From Sansalvadorimonas sp965243775 (GTDB lineage Bacteria > Pseudomonadota > Gammaproteobacteria > Pseudomonadales > Endozoicomonadaceae): a stretch of DNA of 64,000 bases. The stretch lies in assembly GCA_965243775.1 (NCBI GenBank), contig CBDEWF010000019.1, positions 1 to 64,000 of the forward strand, written 5' to 3'. Positions 53,724 to 62,801 of this stretch are shown here, piece by piece. The position numbers and the translations under genes were made by a program. Under the pieces are notes generated by a model that saw only the letters and a list, made by a program, of their open reading frames with translations, was not told where the DNA came from and made no database searches. Position 1 is the first letter of the stretch. Each line of letters starts with the position of its first letter.

Positions 53724-55135
53724 TTCGTTCACCAGCATTACCACCCGGACCACTATTTACAGCAATAATTACCACACTTCTGACCACGGGCACAGTCAAC
53801 GCTGAACTGGATCCCCTGGAAGCCAGGAACGAAAAATTCAGGGAAGGATTCCCCCGCCAGTACGAAAGCTGGACAAAAACAGCTGAGATGGATTTCAAGA
53901 GCAAGCATCTTGGCAGCAAAATGGAAGATGCCCTGGATAAAGACCCGCGTCTGGTTGTGCTCTGGGCAGGCTATGGGTTTTCCAAAGACTACAACGCTCC
54001 CCGTGGCCACATGTACGCCCTTATTGATAACCGCAACACTCTGCGAACCGGAGCTCCCATGAAACCAGCGGACGGCCCCATGCCTAACGCCTGCTGGACC
54101 TGTAAAAGTACTGACAATACCCGGTTGCTGGCCAAGGAAGGTAATGACTTTTTCAAGGGCAAATGGTTCAGTAAAGGTTCTGAGATGGCCAACCCGATTG
54201 GCTGTATTGACTGCCATGACGTCAGTAAGGACATGACCTTAAGAGCCGGCCGCCCCCATCTTTACGAAGCCTTGAAGGCCGCAGGAGAAGACCCGGCCAA
54301 GAAAACTGTTCAGGACTGGAAAACCCTGGTCTGCGCTCAGTGCCATACCGAATACTACTTTGCTGGCAAGGACAAGGTCGTAACCCTGCCCTGGGCCAAC
54401 GGAACTAAGGCTGAAGAGGTTGAAGCCTATTACGATAGCTTTCAGTTCAAGGACTGGACTCACAAGCTGTCCAAGGCTCCCATGTTAAAAGCCCAGCACC
54501 CAGGCATAGAAATATGGAAGCTTGGTGTCCACGGACGCAATAATGTTGCCTGTGCTGATTGCCATATGCCCAAGCGCAGGGACAAGGGCGTAACATTTAC
54601 TGATCACCGGGTGGTCAGCCCACTACGAGATGTTGATGCCAGCTGTAAAACCTGTCACCAGCAAAAAACAAAATATTTTCTTGAAGTCACCTATGCCAGG
54701 CAGGATCAGGTTCTGGAAGTCCGTATAAGAGCAGAAGACTCTCTGGTCAAGGCTCATATTGAAGCCAAGGCTGCATGGGATGCCGGAGCAACAGAGAGCG
54801 AAATGAAGGAAATTCTAACCCTGATTCGCCATGCTCAATGGCGATGGGATTATTCAATTGCTTCTCATGGTGCACCTTTCCATGCCCCGGAAGAGGTTTT
54901 GCGCATACTCGGAACATCAATTGATCTATCAGGCCAGGCACGGACAAAACTCGCCAGAGTCCTAGCCAAGCACGGCATTACCAAAGAAATTAAAATGCCT
55001 GATATCTCTACCAAAGAAAAAGCACAGGCCTATATCGGGCTGGATATGAAGAAGCTTAAGGCTGAAAAGGAACACTTCAAGAAAACAGTTGTTCCCAAAT
55101 GGGAAGCGGAAGCCAGGGAGAAGGGTTTACTCTGA
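53720..55135 (+). CDS. nrfA: Cytochrome c552 nitrite reductase, ammonia-forming
   Basis: Periplasmic pentaheme enzyme reducing nitrite to ammonium with six electrons. It has 471 residues (E. coli 478). After a signal peptide come the active-site heme with lysine ligand CWTCK (125-129) and four standard sites: CIDCH (162-166), CAQCH (205-209), CADCH (278-282) and CKTCH (309-313). Further conserved parts are WAGYGFSKDYNAPRGHMYAL and RWDYSIASHGAPFHAPEEVL. The ATG overlaps the ccmF stop; GGAG lies before it. The open frame to 53648 is part of ccmF. Confidence 0.97.
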   Translation: MIRSPALPPGPLFTAIITTLLTTGTVNAELDPLEARNEKFREGFPRQYESWTKTAEMDFKSKHLGSKMEDALDKDPRLVVLWAGYGFSKDYNAPRGHMYALIDNRNTLRTGAPMKPADGPMPNACWTCKSTDNTRLLAKEGNDFFKGKWFSKGSEMANPIGCIDCHDVSKDMTLRAGRPHLYEALKAAGEDPAKKTVQDWKTLVCAQCHTEYYFAGKDKVVTLPWANGTKAEEVEAYYDSFQFKDWTHKLSKAPMLKAQHPGIEIWKLGVHGRNNVACADCHMPKRRDKGVTFTDHRVVSPLRDVDASCKTCHQQKTKYFLEVTYARQDQVLEVRIRAEDSLVKAHIEAKAAWDAGATESEMKEILTLIRHAQWRWDYSIASHGAPFHAPEEVLRILGTSIDLSGQARTKLARVLAKHGITKEIKMPDISTKEKAQAYIGLDMKKLKAEKEHFKKTVVPKWEAEAREKGLL

Positions 55136-55144
55136 AGGCTTGAA

Positions 55145-55175
55145 AGGGTCTGGAGTTTTTCAAACTCCAGACCCT
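55145..55175. terminator. Strong terminator after nrfA
   Basis: AGGGTCTGGAGTTT (55145-55158) pairs perfectly with 55162-55175 around a three-base loop TTC, a 14-bp stem. A short T-containing run follows. It lies between two converging genes and may work in both directions. Confidence 0.8.
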
Positions 55176-55182
55176 ATTCTTG

Positions 55183-55656
55183 TCAGCACTTGGCCTGACA
55201 CTCGCTCAGGTTACCAAGTATGGCGGTTTCCACCGGGCTGATTTTGCGGCCCATCGCCGCAGGGTGATCCTGTGCCAGCCAGGAAAAGTAGCCTTCACGA
55301 TAATAATAGATCTGGGTATAACCCCATGTAGAGGCCATATACACGGCAAGAGCCGCACGCATGGAGTGGGGACCATTTCCATAGATCACAATTGGATCAT
55401 CACGTTCGACAAACCCCTCATAACGCAGCAGACTGAAGGTAGTGCGTAGACCAAAATGGTGTGAGCCTTCAACCCGACCCCATTGCCATTTCTTGCGGGT
55501 ACGGACATCAATAAAGGTTGCACCCTGATCAAATAGCTGCCTGGCTTTATCACTATCAATCGTTGTGGCACCGCTGATGTTAAGCGGTGCCTCTCCAGCG
55601 TTGACCATAAAGACAGGCCCAAACAGGGCGGCTACCAACAGCAATAACTTCTTCAT
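55183..55656 (-). CDS. Exported rhodanese-like protein without the catalytic cysteine
   Basis: A 157-residue protein with signal peptide (LLLLVAALFGPVFMVNAGEA) and one rhodanese-like domain: ATFIDVRTRKKWQWGRVEGS, then VIYGNGPHSMRAALAVYMAS. In active rhodaneses the loop begins with cysteine (as in CxxGxRS); here that place is glycine in YGNGPHSMRA. A sulfur-transfer role by the usual mechanism is therefore unlikely, and a binding or signalling role is possible. The C terminus has two cysteines (SECQAKC). ATG 55656 has AAGGA at eight bases; 55665 is an alternative. It converges on nrfA. Confidence 0.85.
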   Translation of the reverse strand: MKKLLLLVAALFGPVFMVNAGEAPLNISGATTIDSDKARQLFDQGATFIDVRTRKKWQWGRVEGSHHFGLRTTFSLLRYEGFVERDDPIVIYGNGPHSMRAALAVYMASTWGYTQIYYYREGYFSWLAQDHPAAMGRKISPVETAILGNLSECQAKC

Positions 55657-55721
55657 AGATGACATCCTTATCCAGAGGACTTATTTCTACTGCCCATGGT
55701 TGTTATTTCCCCACCTGACAG

Positions 55722-56462
55722 CTACTTCCAGTTCTGCAACCGTCCCCGTAATCGAAGGGCTGCCTGGCTGTGTATTTGGCTGACACGGGATTCACTGACC
55801 CCAAGCAGTTTGCCGATCTCTTTCAGGTTTAACTCCTTTTCATAATAGAGAGTTAATACCAGCTGCTCTCTTTCCGGCAAGGTTTTTATGGCGTTCAGCA
55901 GCGCCTGACGAAACTTTTCATCCTGAAGGTCAGCATCCGGTGTACTGCCATCCCCTGGCCTCTGCAGACGAGACTCTTCGCTGTCAAACATATCTTCAAA
56001 ACTGAACAGACGGCAGCCCCGCAGGTCTTTGACCATATTGAAATATTCATCAAGAGATACCTGCAACTCTGCCGCTATTTCGGCATCTCTGGCATCCCGG
56101 CCCAACTTGGCTTCAACCTGCTGGATAGCCTCACTGACCCGGCGAGAATTCCTGTAAACAGAACGGGGGCCCCAGTCACCACGGCGTATTTCATCCAGCA
56201 TGGCACCACGGATACGGATACCGGCAAAAGTTTCAAAGCTGGCTCCTTTAGAGGCATCATATTTACCAGCGGCTTCAAGCAAACCAACCATGCCGGCCTG
56301 AACCAGATCATCAACCTGTACACTGGCAGGCATTCTTGCCGACAGGTGACGGGCAATTCTCTTCACCAATGCAGCATGCTTATCAACTGCTTCCGCATAA
56401 CGGGACTGCTTACGACCACTTTTATCACTGTTGTCACTGGAGTTTTGTATCAGAGCTTCCAT
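55722..56462 (-). CDS. fliA: Flagellar sigma factor FliA (sigma-28)
   Basis: Sigma-70-family factor for late flagellar and chemotaxis genes. It has 246 residues. Region 2 is visible in VQVDDLVQAGMVGLLEAAGK and FETFAGIRIRGAMLDEIRRG with DWGPRSVYRN, a FliA hallmark. Region 4 is LPEREQLVLTLYYEKELNLK then EIGKLLGVSESRVSQIHSQA. ATG 56462 has GGGGGATC upstream. It lies two bases after the fleN stop. Beside it there are no structural flagellar genes in the window. Confidence 0.94.
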   Translation of the reverse strand: MEALIQNSSDNSDKSGRKQSRYAEAVDKHAALVKRIARHLSARMPASVQVDDLVQAGMVGLLEAAGKYDASKGASFETFAGIRIRGAMLDEIRRGDWGPRSVYRNSRRVSEAIQQVEAKLGRDARDAEIAAELQVSLDEYFNMVKDLRGCRLFSFEDMFDSEESRLQRPGDGSTPDADLQDEKFRQALLNAIKTLPEREQLVLTLYYEKELNLKEIGKLLGVSESRVSQIHSQAALRLRGRLQNWK

Positions 56463-56464
56463 AC

Positions 56465-57283
56465 TCAGATCCCCCCTGCACACACTGTCTGTTCAAGAAA
56501 GAAACTCATCCCACCAGGAACAGGGCTACTCAAACGGCGCCTGTCCAGTGTTTCCGCAAGCATCTGCAGGGAACGGGCAGCCCGCGATTCAGGGCGTGCC
56601 TGCATGATGGTTTGAAAATTAACGCTGGACTTAGAGACATCCTGATCAAACGGCACCTGACCACAGTGCCGAAGCACCAGATCCTGATCAAACCCTAGAC
56701 GCTCCTGCAAGCTTTCTATCAGAGCATGACCCTCTCTCTGGCGTTTGATCATATTGGTAACGACACCAAACTGCTGGATTCCACAATGGCCGCGAAGTGC
56801 TTTGATATAGTCAGCGGCATCAGTCTGGGCAACGGGATCGGGAGTTAATACAACCAGCACTTCACCAGCCGCCTGTACCAACTGCAAATCCGTTGGGGTG
56901 AGGCCCCCAGCAGTGTCGATAAGCAGATATTCCATTTGGCCAGCCAGCTGATCAATGGCATTAATAAGTCCTGACATGCGTCCATGACACAGCTCTGCAT
57001 CTTCTGGAACGCCACGGCCACCGGGAATCAGCTGTACCCCTTCAGGTCCGGTTATCAGTGTTTCTGCTACACTGCATTTCCCAGCGAGCACATCACCAAT
57101 AGTCTGCTTCGGCTGCTGCCCCGTCATTAGCTGAATATTGGCTAACCCAAAATCAGCATCAAGAATCATTACCTTTTTGCCCAAACGGGACAGTGCTTCT
57201 GCAAGGTTGAGAGTCAGAAAGCTTTTACCAACACCACCCTTGCCACTGGCAATAGCCAGTACTCTTGCAGGTTTTACGTCCAT
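56465..57283 (-). CDS. fleN: Flagellar number regulator FleN (FlhG), MinD-like ATPase
   Basis: MinD/ParA-family ATPase that limits polar flagella and antagonises FleQ. It has 272 residues. The deviant Walker A is ASGKGGVGKSFLTLNLAEAL (about 12-31), with DADFGLANIQLMTG and LIDTAGGLTP following, all typical of FleN/FlhG. It is upstream of fliA as in Pseudomonas, but flhF, which usually precedes it, is absent. The 441-base gap upstream (57284-57724) has no gene. Confidence 0.93.
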   Translation of the reverse strand: MDVKPARVLAIASGKGGVGKSFLTLNLAEALSRLGKKVMILDADFGLANIQLMTGQQPKQTIGDVLAGKCSVAETLITGPEGVQLIPGGRGVPEDAELCHGRMSGLINAIDQLAGQMEYLLIDTAGGLTPTDLQLVQAAGEVLVVLTPDPVAQTDAADYIKALRGHCGIQQFGVVTNMIKRQREGHALIESLQERLGFDQDLVLRHCGQVPFDQDVSKSSVNFQTIMQARPESRAARSLQMLAETLDRRRLSSPVPGGMSFFLEQTVCAGGI

Positions 57284-57724
57284 AATCCTTTACGGTCCGT
57301 TTCAGTTGAATTTGAAATTGAGTGCTATCCATAGCACCTACGTTTAACCTCTTAATGCAGTGTCCATGCCAACTCTTACAGCCAATTCATTTTCAACCCC
57401 GTGATAGCATAACCTATTGTTTTTTAAGATATTAAGCATACTTAAATCCAATCTGTTATTAATCCATGGGCGTATATACAACAACTAATTACGATTAGAT
57501 TTTGACATGCCAAATGAGTGCCGCCGGTTTCCTGCCGATCAGAAAATCAGGCTTGGGCAACACCGCCGGAAATACGTCACTTGAGATATAGTTTTATAAC
57601 AAGCTGAGCGAAAAGCGACGTATAGAGAGAATGATTAGAAACTCTCAACGTTAAAAAGGAAGCAGTAACAGAACAGTTAATGATTTACTCGGCAAAAAAA
57701 GTAAGGAGGGAAGAAGGAAAAGAA
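57284..57724. other. Non-coding gap upstream of fleN
   Basis: I see no gene of normal size. On the minus strand a short stop-bounded reading (FPAVLPKPDFLIGRKPAAL) lies near 57,500-57,580 between two CCGCCGG copies; it may be a coding remnant. The rest is A/T-rich and presumably holds the fleN promoter. Confidence 0.4.
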
Positions 57725-58177
57725 TCAGGACTTCAAAATATCTTGAAACTGCTTCACTGATTTAGAGTCGGGCTTATTTTCTGAAAGAAGCTGATCATAA
57801 TCCCCCAGTAGAACAATACTCCCAGGGGAAACTCCCAGCAGAAGCTGACGCTCACCAGCCTGTACAACAACAATCCGGTCACGCCCTCCCAGAGGTAACA
57901 CAGCTTTCACCTGCAATCCGTTTCTAGCCTGAACAAGCCCTGGCTGCCACCGTTTTACAAGCCAGGAACAGAAAAAGATCAGAGAAATAACAAATAGAAA
58001 AATTGCAACAGAACGGGCCAACTCCCAAAACCCTTCATCCTGTCCATCACTATTTCCCAAGGGGTCTGGAACGGCTGTTTCTACAGAGTTTATAGCAGCA
58101 GGCTCACCACCGAAAACCAGTGATGAGCCTGCCAGAAGAGAGAACTTAAGGAGAAGTAGAATTATCTGCCTGTTCAT
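57725..58177 (-). CDS. fliO: Flagellar biosynthesis protein FliO-like
   Basis: Small membrane protein that helps assemble the FliP pore of the flagellar export apparatus. It has 150 residues from ATG 58177. There is a signal-like N terminus, one membrane helix (SVAIFLFVISLIFFCSWLVK) and the conserved cytoplasmic block LQVKAVLPLGGRDRIVVVQA followed by GERQLLLGVSPGSIVLLG. FliO usually lies between fliN and fliP; here it stands alone and its start overlaps the end of fleQ by 32 bases. Confidence 0.85.
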   Translation of the reverse strand: MNRQIILLLLKFSLLAGSSLVFGGEPAAINSVETAVPDPLGNSDGQDEGFWELARSVAIFLFVISLIFFCSWLVKRWQPGLVQARNGLQVKAVLPLGGRDRIVVVQAGERQLLLGVSPGSIVLLGDYDQLLSENKPDSKSVKQFQDILKS

Positions 58178-59603
58178 ACCTGTTAAGACCATACTTTCTC
58201 ATCTTCTCCACTAGAGTTGTTCTACGCACTTGCAGCTTGTCAGCTGCCCGGGCAACCACATTACTGCAGTCATCCAGTGCCTGCCTGATCAGCTTACGCT
58301 CAAGATCAGACAAAAACTCCTTGAGATTCAGGCCATTAACAGGCAACACAGCCAGTTCATCAAGCCCCCCCATACCGGGAGGCTGAATTGTTGTCGGGAA
58401 CATTTCGGCAACACCTGACTCCTGGGGCCCTTCCGCTGCCGGTTTACGGAACCTGGCAGGCAGCTCATCAAGACCGATGACACCCATAGGGTACATAATG
58501 GCTAGACGCTCTATAAGATTTGCCAGTTCACGGACATTTCCCGGCCACTCATAACGACAAAGAGAGAGGATAGCAGTAGAACTAAAGCGGACGGACCCTC
58601 TTTGCTCACGCTCCATACGATTTATCAAATCGTTCAGAATCAGCGGGACATCCTCTACACGGTTTCTGAGAGCAGGCATTTCGATGGGGAAAACATTTAG
58701 ACGGTAATACAGATCTTCCCGGAACTTACCTTCAGCCACCATCTCTTCAAGATTGCGATGGGTAGCAGCAATGATCCTGACATCGGTATCGATAGAGGTC
58801 GTACCGCCGACACGCTCAAATTTCTTTTCCTGCAACACTCTCAGGAGCTTGACCTGCATATTGAGGGGCATATCTCCGATTTCATCCAGGAACAGAGTGC
58901 CACCTTCTGCCAGTTCAAAACGCCCTTTCCGGGAAGCAATAGCGCCGGTAAAAGCACCTTTTTCATGGCCAAACAGTTCACTTTCCAGAAGATCAGGAGG
59001 GATGGCGCCACAGTTCACCGGCACGAATGGCTGCTCCTTGCGGGAAGAGTGTTCATGGAGATTACAGGCCACTACTTCTTTGCCGGTACCAGACTCACCA
59101 GTAATCAGTATATTGACATCTTTATCCATCACCTGGGCCATCAGGGCTCTTACATGACGGACACTGCGGCTGTTACCAACCAGATTTCGGAACAGCTGAG
59201 CATCATGATGGCCGGCGAGTACCTGTCCCTGGCGGCAATGAATGCGATACACCTGAACCAGATGTAAAGCATCGACTATCTGACTGTAACCCAGGGGGTG
59301 TTCCAGCTCTCCTACTACCTGACGACGCAGACTACCCTGCAGGCCAACCCGGCTGAATGAGCCATTGATCAGGATGGGCAGTGCCGGGCAGTGCCGGTTG
59401 AGCTGTTTGAGAATATCCAGGGTTCTCGGAGAACGTCCAACAATAACAGCCAGACAGTCTTCAGGAGCAACGGTTATCCGGGTTTCCCAGCCACCGGCTC
59501 CAGAGAGCACAATATCATGACCAAGGAATTCGAGAATCGTACGTAGTTTGTGCCTCTGCTGCTGGTCATCCTCGATAACCAGTATCCGGCTTGAATCACC
59601 CAT
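58146..59603 (-). CDS. fleQ: Sigma-54-dependent flagellar regulator FleQ-like
   Basis: Enhancer-binding activator at the top of the flagellar hierarchy in pseudomonads and vibrios (FleQ/FlrA). It has about 485 residues from ATG 59603. The N-terminal FleQ domain (RILVIEDDQQQRHKLRTILE) is receiver-like. The AAA+ domain has Walker A GESGTGKEVV, the sigma-54 contact GAFTGA and LAEGGTLFLDEIGDMPLNMQ. The C-terminal helix-turn-helix reads RAADKLQVRRTTLVEKMRKY. In some relatives FleQ also controls matrix genes in response to cyclic di-GMP. It is followed by an overlapping fliO. Confidence 0.88.
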   Translation of the reverse strand: MGDSSRILVIEDDQQQRHKLRTILEFLGHDIVLSGAGGWETRITVAPEDCLAVIVGRSPRTLDILKQLNRHCPALPILINGSFSRVGLQGSLRRQVVGELEHPLGYSQIVDALHLVQVYRIHCRQGQVLAGHHDAQLFRNLVGNSRSVRHVRALMAQVMDKDVNILITGESGTGKEVVACNLHEHSSRKEQPFVPVNCGAIPPDLLESELFGHEKGAFTGAIASRKGRFELAEGGTLFLDEIGDMPLNMQVKLLRVLQEKKFERVGGTTSIDTDVRIIAATHRNLEEMVAEGKFREDLYYRLNVFPIEMPALRNRVEDVPLILNDLINRMEREQRGSVRFSSTAILSLCRYEWPGNVRELANLIERLAIMYPMGVIGLDELPARFRKPAAEGPQESGVAEMFPTTIQPPGMGGLDELAVLPVNGLNLKEFLSDLERKLIRQALDDCSNVVARAADKLQVRRTTLVEKMRKYGLNRYEQADNSTSP

Positions 59604-59781
59604 ATTGCTTATCATCCATGTCTTGCAATCACTCTGTCGGGTCAAACAGCGGCACGATAGAGACGTGAATAAAGCGGGAGCGTTGAATAAACGCGTTTAT
59701 TACCAGTTAAGGCACAAGCTTTTGGTTCGTCAAACCATAGCCATGAATGTTGATAATGGAATCCAACAGCCTGATTTCAGA

Positions 59782-59810
59782 CAAAAAAAACCGCCGGTTA
59801 AATGGCGGTT
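59782..59810 (-). terminator. Rho-independent terminator of the acidic-protein gene
   Basis: On the minus strand AACCGCC pairs with GGCGGTT around an eight-base loop, followed by a run of eight T (complement of 59783-59790). It lies about 100 bases downstream of the gene ending at 59909. The rest of 59646-59908 shows no gene. Confidence 0.75.
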
Positions 59811-59908
59811 CAACAATAAAAACAAAGTCAATCACCGTTCAATGCCATCGATTATCAAGATGGCCATCTTCCGGTCAGGCGGTTCCAGTAACATGACAGT
59901 TCAAGGGA

Positions 59909-60478
59909 TTAATAATCCTCATCCTCCCAATCGCTGTCATCATCAAATTCATAACCTTCAGGGTCATCAAGCTGCTCATCTTCAGTAAACTCTTCTTCGT
60001 TCTCTTCCAGCTCTTCATCCTGAGGATCGGGCTCCATACTTTCCTGCTCTTCATCTTGAGGATCCAGATTTTCCTGCTCTTCCTCATATTCACCCAAGGA
60101 TTCTTCCTCATCCTGCTCCAGCTGACTGTTTCTCTGTTTGCCGGACTTACTCTTGCCAGATTTTTTTGCCCCTGGATGATCTGTACTCTGCTCGCTGGTC
60201 TGCTGAACATCTTCAGACTCCATTAACTCGGCATCATATTCCTGCTCTATTTCATTCTCGCTGCCATCTCCCAGCTCTTCTTCCTCTTCTTCATAGTCCA
60301 TCTCTTCATAGCCGTACTCTTCTTCTTCGAGGGGATCCCCGTCATACTCCATACCTTCTTCCCAGGCTTCCTCATCCTCCTCCCAGCCCATAATATCTTC
60401 TCCACTGAGGGCAAGAAAAGAAGGTACAGCAATCACAATTCCTGCAATAATCAGAAAAGCGGCCAAATATTTTTTCAT
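59909..60478 (-). CDS. Very acidic exported protein, unknown function
   Basis: A 189-residue protein with an N-terminal signal or anchor (KYLAAFLIIAGIVIAVPSFL). It continues almost entirely with glutamate and aspartate (MEYDGDPLEEEEYGYEEMDY), interrupted once by a basic patch near residue 110 (GAKKSGKSKSGKQR). A phrase around DPQDEE is repeated two to three times. I do not recognise a family. Such composition suggests an extended, cation-binding (possibly calcium) periplasmic or surface protein. It has its own terminator and lies between fleQ and an autotransporter. Confidence 0.75.
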   Translation of the reverse strand: MKKYLAAFLIIAGIVIAVPSFLALSGEDIMGWEEDEEAWEEGMEYDGDPLEEEEYGYEEMDYEEEEEELGDGSENEIEQEYDAELMESEDVQQTSEQSTDHPGAKKSGKSKSGKQRNSQLEQDEEESLGEYEEEQENLDPQDEEQESMEPDPQDEELEENEEEFTEDEQLDDPEGYEFDDDSDWEDEDY

Positions 60479-60511
60479 AACCGTAATACCGGAAATCAGG
60501 GCAATTAATGT

Positions 60512-60535
60512 AAAAAGCGGCCACAGCCGCTTTTT
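60512..60535 (-). terminator. Rho-independent terminator of the autotransporter gene
   Basis: AAAAAGCGGC (60512-60521) and GCCGCTTTTT (60526-60535) form a perfect 10-bp stem around CACA, with T runs on either strand. Confidence 0.85.
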
Positions 60536-60554
60536 ATTGAGGTCGTCGTCAGAA

Positions 60555-62708
60555 TCAGAGCTGATATTCCGCTCTCAGGTAAACATTGTCTGACCTATAA
60601 CCTTCCTTCCAGCTAAGTTCATACCCTGTCGATATTTGGAAACGGTCATTTTCAATAGCAGTAAGTCCGGCTGACGCAGTCCAGGTCGTTTTCTCTGGCT
60701 CCAGCCCCTTGGCAACAAAGGTGTCCCCTCCCACCACAAAGCGCGTATCAACTTCAACCGGGTCACTGGAAAAATCATGCCAGCCCATGATCTTGATTTC
60801 TGGCATGATCTGCTTCTTGCGAAAATGAAAAGTTCGGCTTATTCCAACGCCCAGACCGACTTCTGTCATTTCATAACGCTGCTTTTCCATTTCAAGTGCT
60901 GCGGCAGAGCCTTTCTCTTTATACCCGTCTATATCAAAACGTCCGTAATGAAGACCCACAGAAGGGGTCACTGCCCAGCCATCCATCATGTAAGTGCGGC
61001 CCAGTTCCGCTTTAATCCCATACTGGCGTGAGTCATAGCTGCCCTCAGCCTGGTTAAGGACTGCATTTTCGACATCGAAAAAACGTTTCCGGCTATTTCG
61101 GTGATGGCCGTAACTGAGAAAAATATCAAGGTTGGTGATGGAATCCATATGCCAGCGGCCATACAGGGTTGCCAGGTAAGTTTTCAAAGAGGTGTTATCC
61201 TTGACCTCATTTTTATTGACACTGCCCTGGCCGATGGATAAGGCAACACCAGCTGTTTTGTCTGTTCCAATTTCCGTATCCAGACCAAGGGTAAACCCGT
61301 TAATCCTGCTGGTGTAACCCCGAAGGGTTGTTCCATCGGAACGACGCCGGTCATCCTGTTCGCCTTCTCCATGAAGCCCCTGAACCCAGACTGTCGGTGT
61401 AGCCAGGATTGAACCTGAATTAATCCCGGAGGAGCCTGAGCCTGAACCTGATACTGCATTCAACCTGCTGGCAATATTCTGATGGGAAATGTCCAGGGAA
61501 GTCTGGGCCAGATTAATGGCACTGCCGTTGGTTGTTGGAGCCAGCTCTTCGGCAAAGGCTACGGTATTACTGGCCCCCACTTTGGATGCTATAGCTCTAT
61601 AGAGTTTAGAGCTATTGGCATCGCTGCCGTTCCTGGCTGCATTGTAAGCATTGTCGTATGCACTGGCGCTATTACTGCTGCCACCATTATTCTTGATAAT
61701 GTCCCTGGGATCAGTAGAGTTTCTCACAATATTAACTTTTAAATCCCCACCTGTTGTCGTCAAACCACTCAGGTCAAACAACTCTGATGAAGTAACTCTG
61801 GATAATGTAAGACCACTCAGACCAACACTCAAAGTATCCATAAGAAATACATTGGCTGTTGAGGACAGATCCAGATCCCTCTGAGGAATGACATGGATAG
61901 TACCGGATCCGATACTTGTGCTCTGGTCGTGTGCACTGATCACAGCCGTGGCGCTTCCTCCAGTGTTGGAAGAACCTATTTCCAACTCCAGGATACCTGC
62001 AGCTGAGGTGAACAGATCTCCATTTGTCAGAGTCAAACCAGAAGTATGAAGAACGGATTTAGAAAAGACCAGTACACGACCTGAGTTCATTCCAAAAGTT
62101 CCGTTGGCTGTACTTCTACCGTTTTTGATATTAATTTTTTCCAGATTGGAAGTTGTACCTTTGAAAGAGCCGCCTGTCAGGGTCAATGAGTCTGTCTGAC
62201 TGTCACCCTCAACCAAAATATCACCTGTAATAGTACCGCTGGAAGTAACTGAGAGACTCTTTCCATTCACATTGAAATCAATTGCAACCTGACCCTCAAT
62301 GGAACCTGTATTGGTAATTGTTAAGTCTCCTGAGTCAGCGGCTGTCGTAATAGCCGTTCCTCCGGAGGTACTGGCCGAAATGCTCCCCGAGTTCACCAGA
62401 TTATATTGTGCACCGATAGCTACATTAACAGCACTGCTGGCACCATTGGCGGAAATAAACCCGGCATTGGTGTAAGTACAGGCTGTAGTTGTACGGCTGC
62501 AGTCAGAACCATCCGAAGAGGTGCTTCTTCGTAGTTCAATGGCTGCCGTGTCACCACTGCCTCCAGTAACATTGCTGTTAGCGCTATTAGATAAACCATC
62601 ACCCTCAACATATAGAGGCACAGCGTAAACTGGACCAGATAAACTTCCGCTAAGAGTAATAGCAATAGCTAAAGCCAGGGTTTCCTTCTTATAGCCAGTC
62701 CTTGGCAT
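60555..62708 (-). CDS. Autotransporter (type V secretion) protein
   Basis: A 717-residue secreted protein. A signal peptide is seen at the start (LALAIAITLSGSLSGPVYA). Residues about 30-390 are a serine/threonine/glycine-rich passenger with repeated short strands (ITNTGSIEGQ and VTSSGTITGD), as in a right-handed beta-helix. The last 280 residues are an autotransporter beta-barrel, with WVQGLHGEGEQDDRRRSDGT at its start and VYLRAEYQL at the end. The terminal residue is leucine rather than the usual phenylalanine. The passenger has no catalytic motif I can see, so adhesion is the simplest guess. Confidence 0.88.
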   Translation of the reverse strand: MPRTGYKKETLALAIAITLSGSLSGPVYAVPLYVEGDGLSNSANSNVTGGSGDTAAIELRRSTSSDGSDCSRTTTACTYTNAGFISANGASSAVNVAIGAQYNLVNSGSISASTSGGTAITTAADSGDLTITNTGSIEGQVAIDFNVNGKSLSVTSSGTITGDILVEGDSQTDSLTLTGGSFKGTTSNLEKINIKNGRSTANGTFGMNSGRVLVFSKSVLHTSGLTLTNGDLFTSAAGILELEIGSSNTGGSATAVISAHDQSTSIGSGTIHVIPQRDLDLSSTANVFLMDTLSVGLSGLTLSRVTSSELFDLSGLTTTGGDLKVNIVRNSTDPRDIIKNNGGSSNSASAYDNAYNAARNGSDANSSKLYRAIASKVGASNTVAFAEELAPTTNGSAINLAQTSLDISHQNIASRLNAVSGSGSGSSGINSGSILATPTVWVQGLHGEGEQDDRRRSDGTTLRGYTSRINGFTLGLDTEIGTDKTAGVALSIGQGSVNKNEVKDNTSLKTYLATLYGRWHMDSITNLDIFLSYGHHRNSRKRFFDVENAVLNQAEGSYDSRQYGIKAELGRTYMMDGWAVTPSVGLHYGRFDIDGYKEKGSAAALEMEKQRYEMTEVGLGVGISRTFHFRKKQIMPEIKIMGWHDFSSDPVEVDTRFVVGGDTFVAKGLEPEKTTWTASAGLTAIENDRFQISTGYELSWKEGYRSDNVYLRAEYQL

Positions 62709-62801
62709 GGTTCTATCCTGTCTGTGGTAACTTAAAACTCACTTTAGATTGTTTGTCACCACATGCCAAGCAAGAGCAAGACAAGCAGGCTATACGGCAG
62801 C

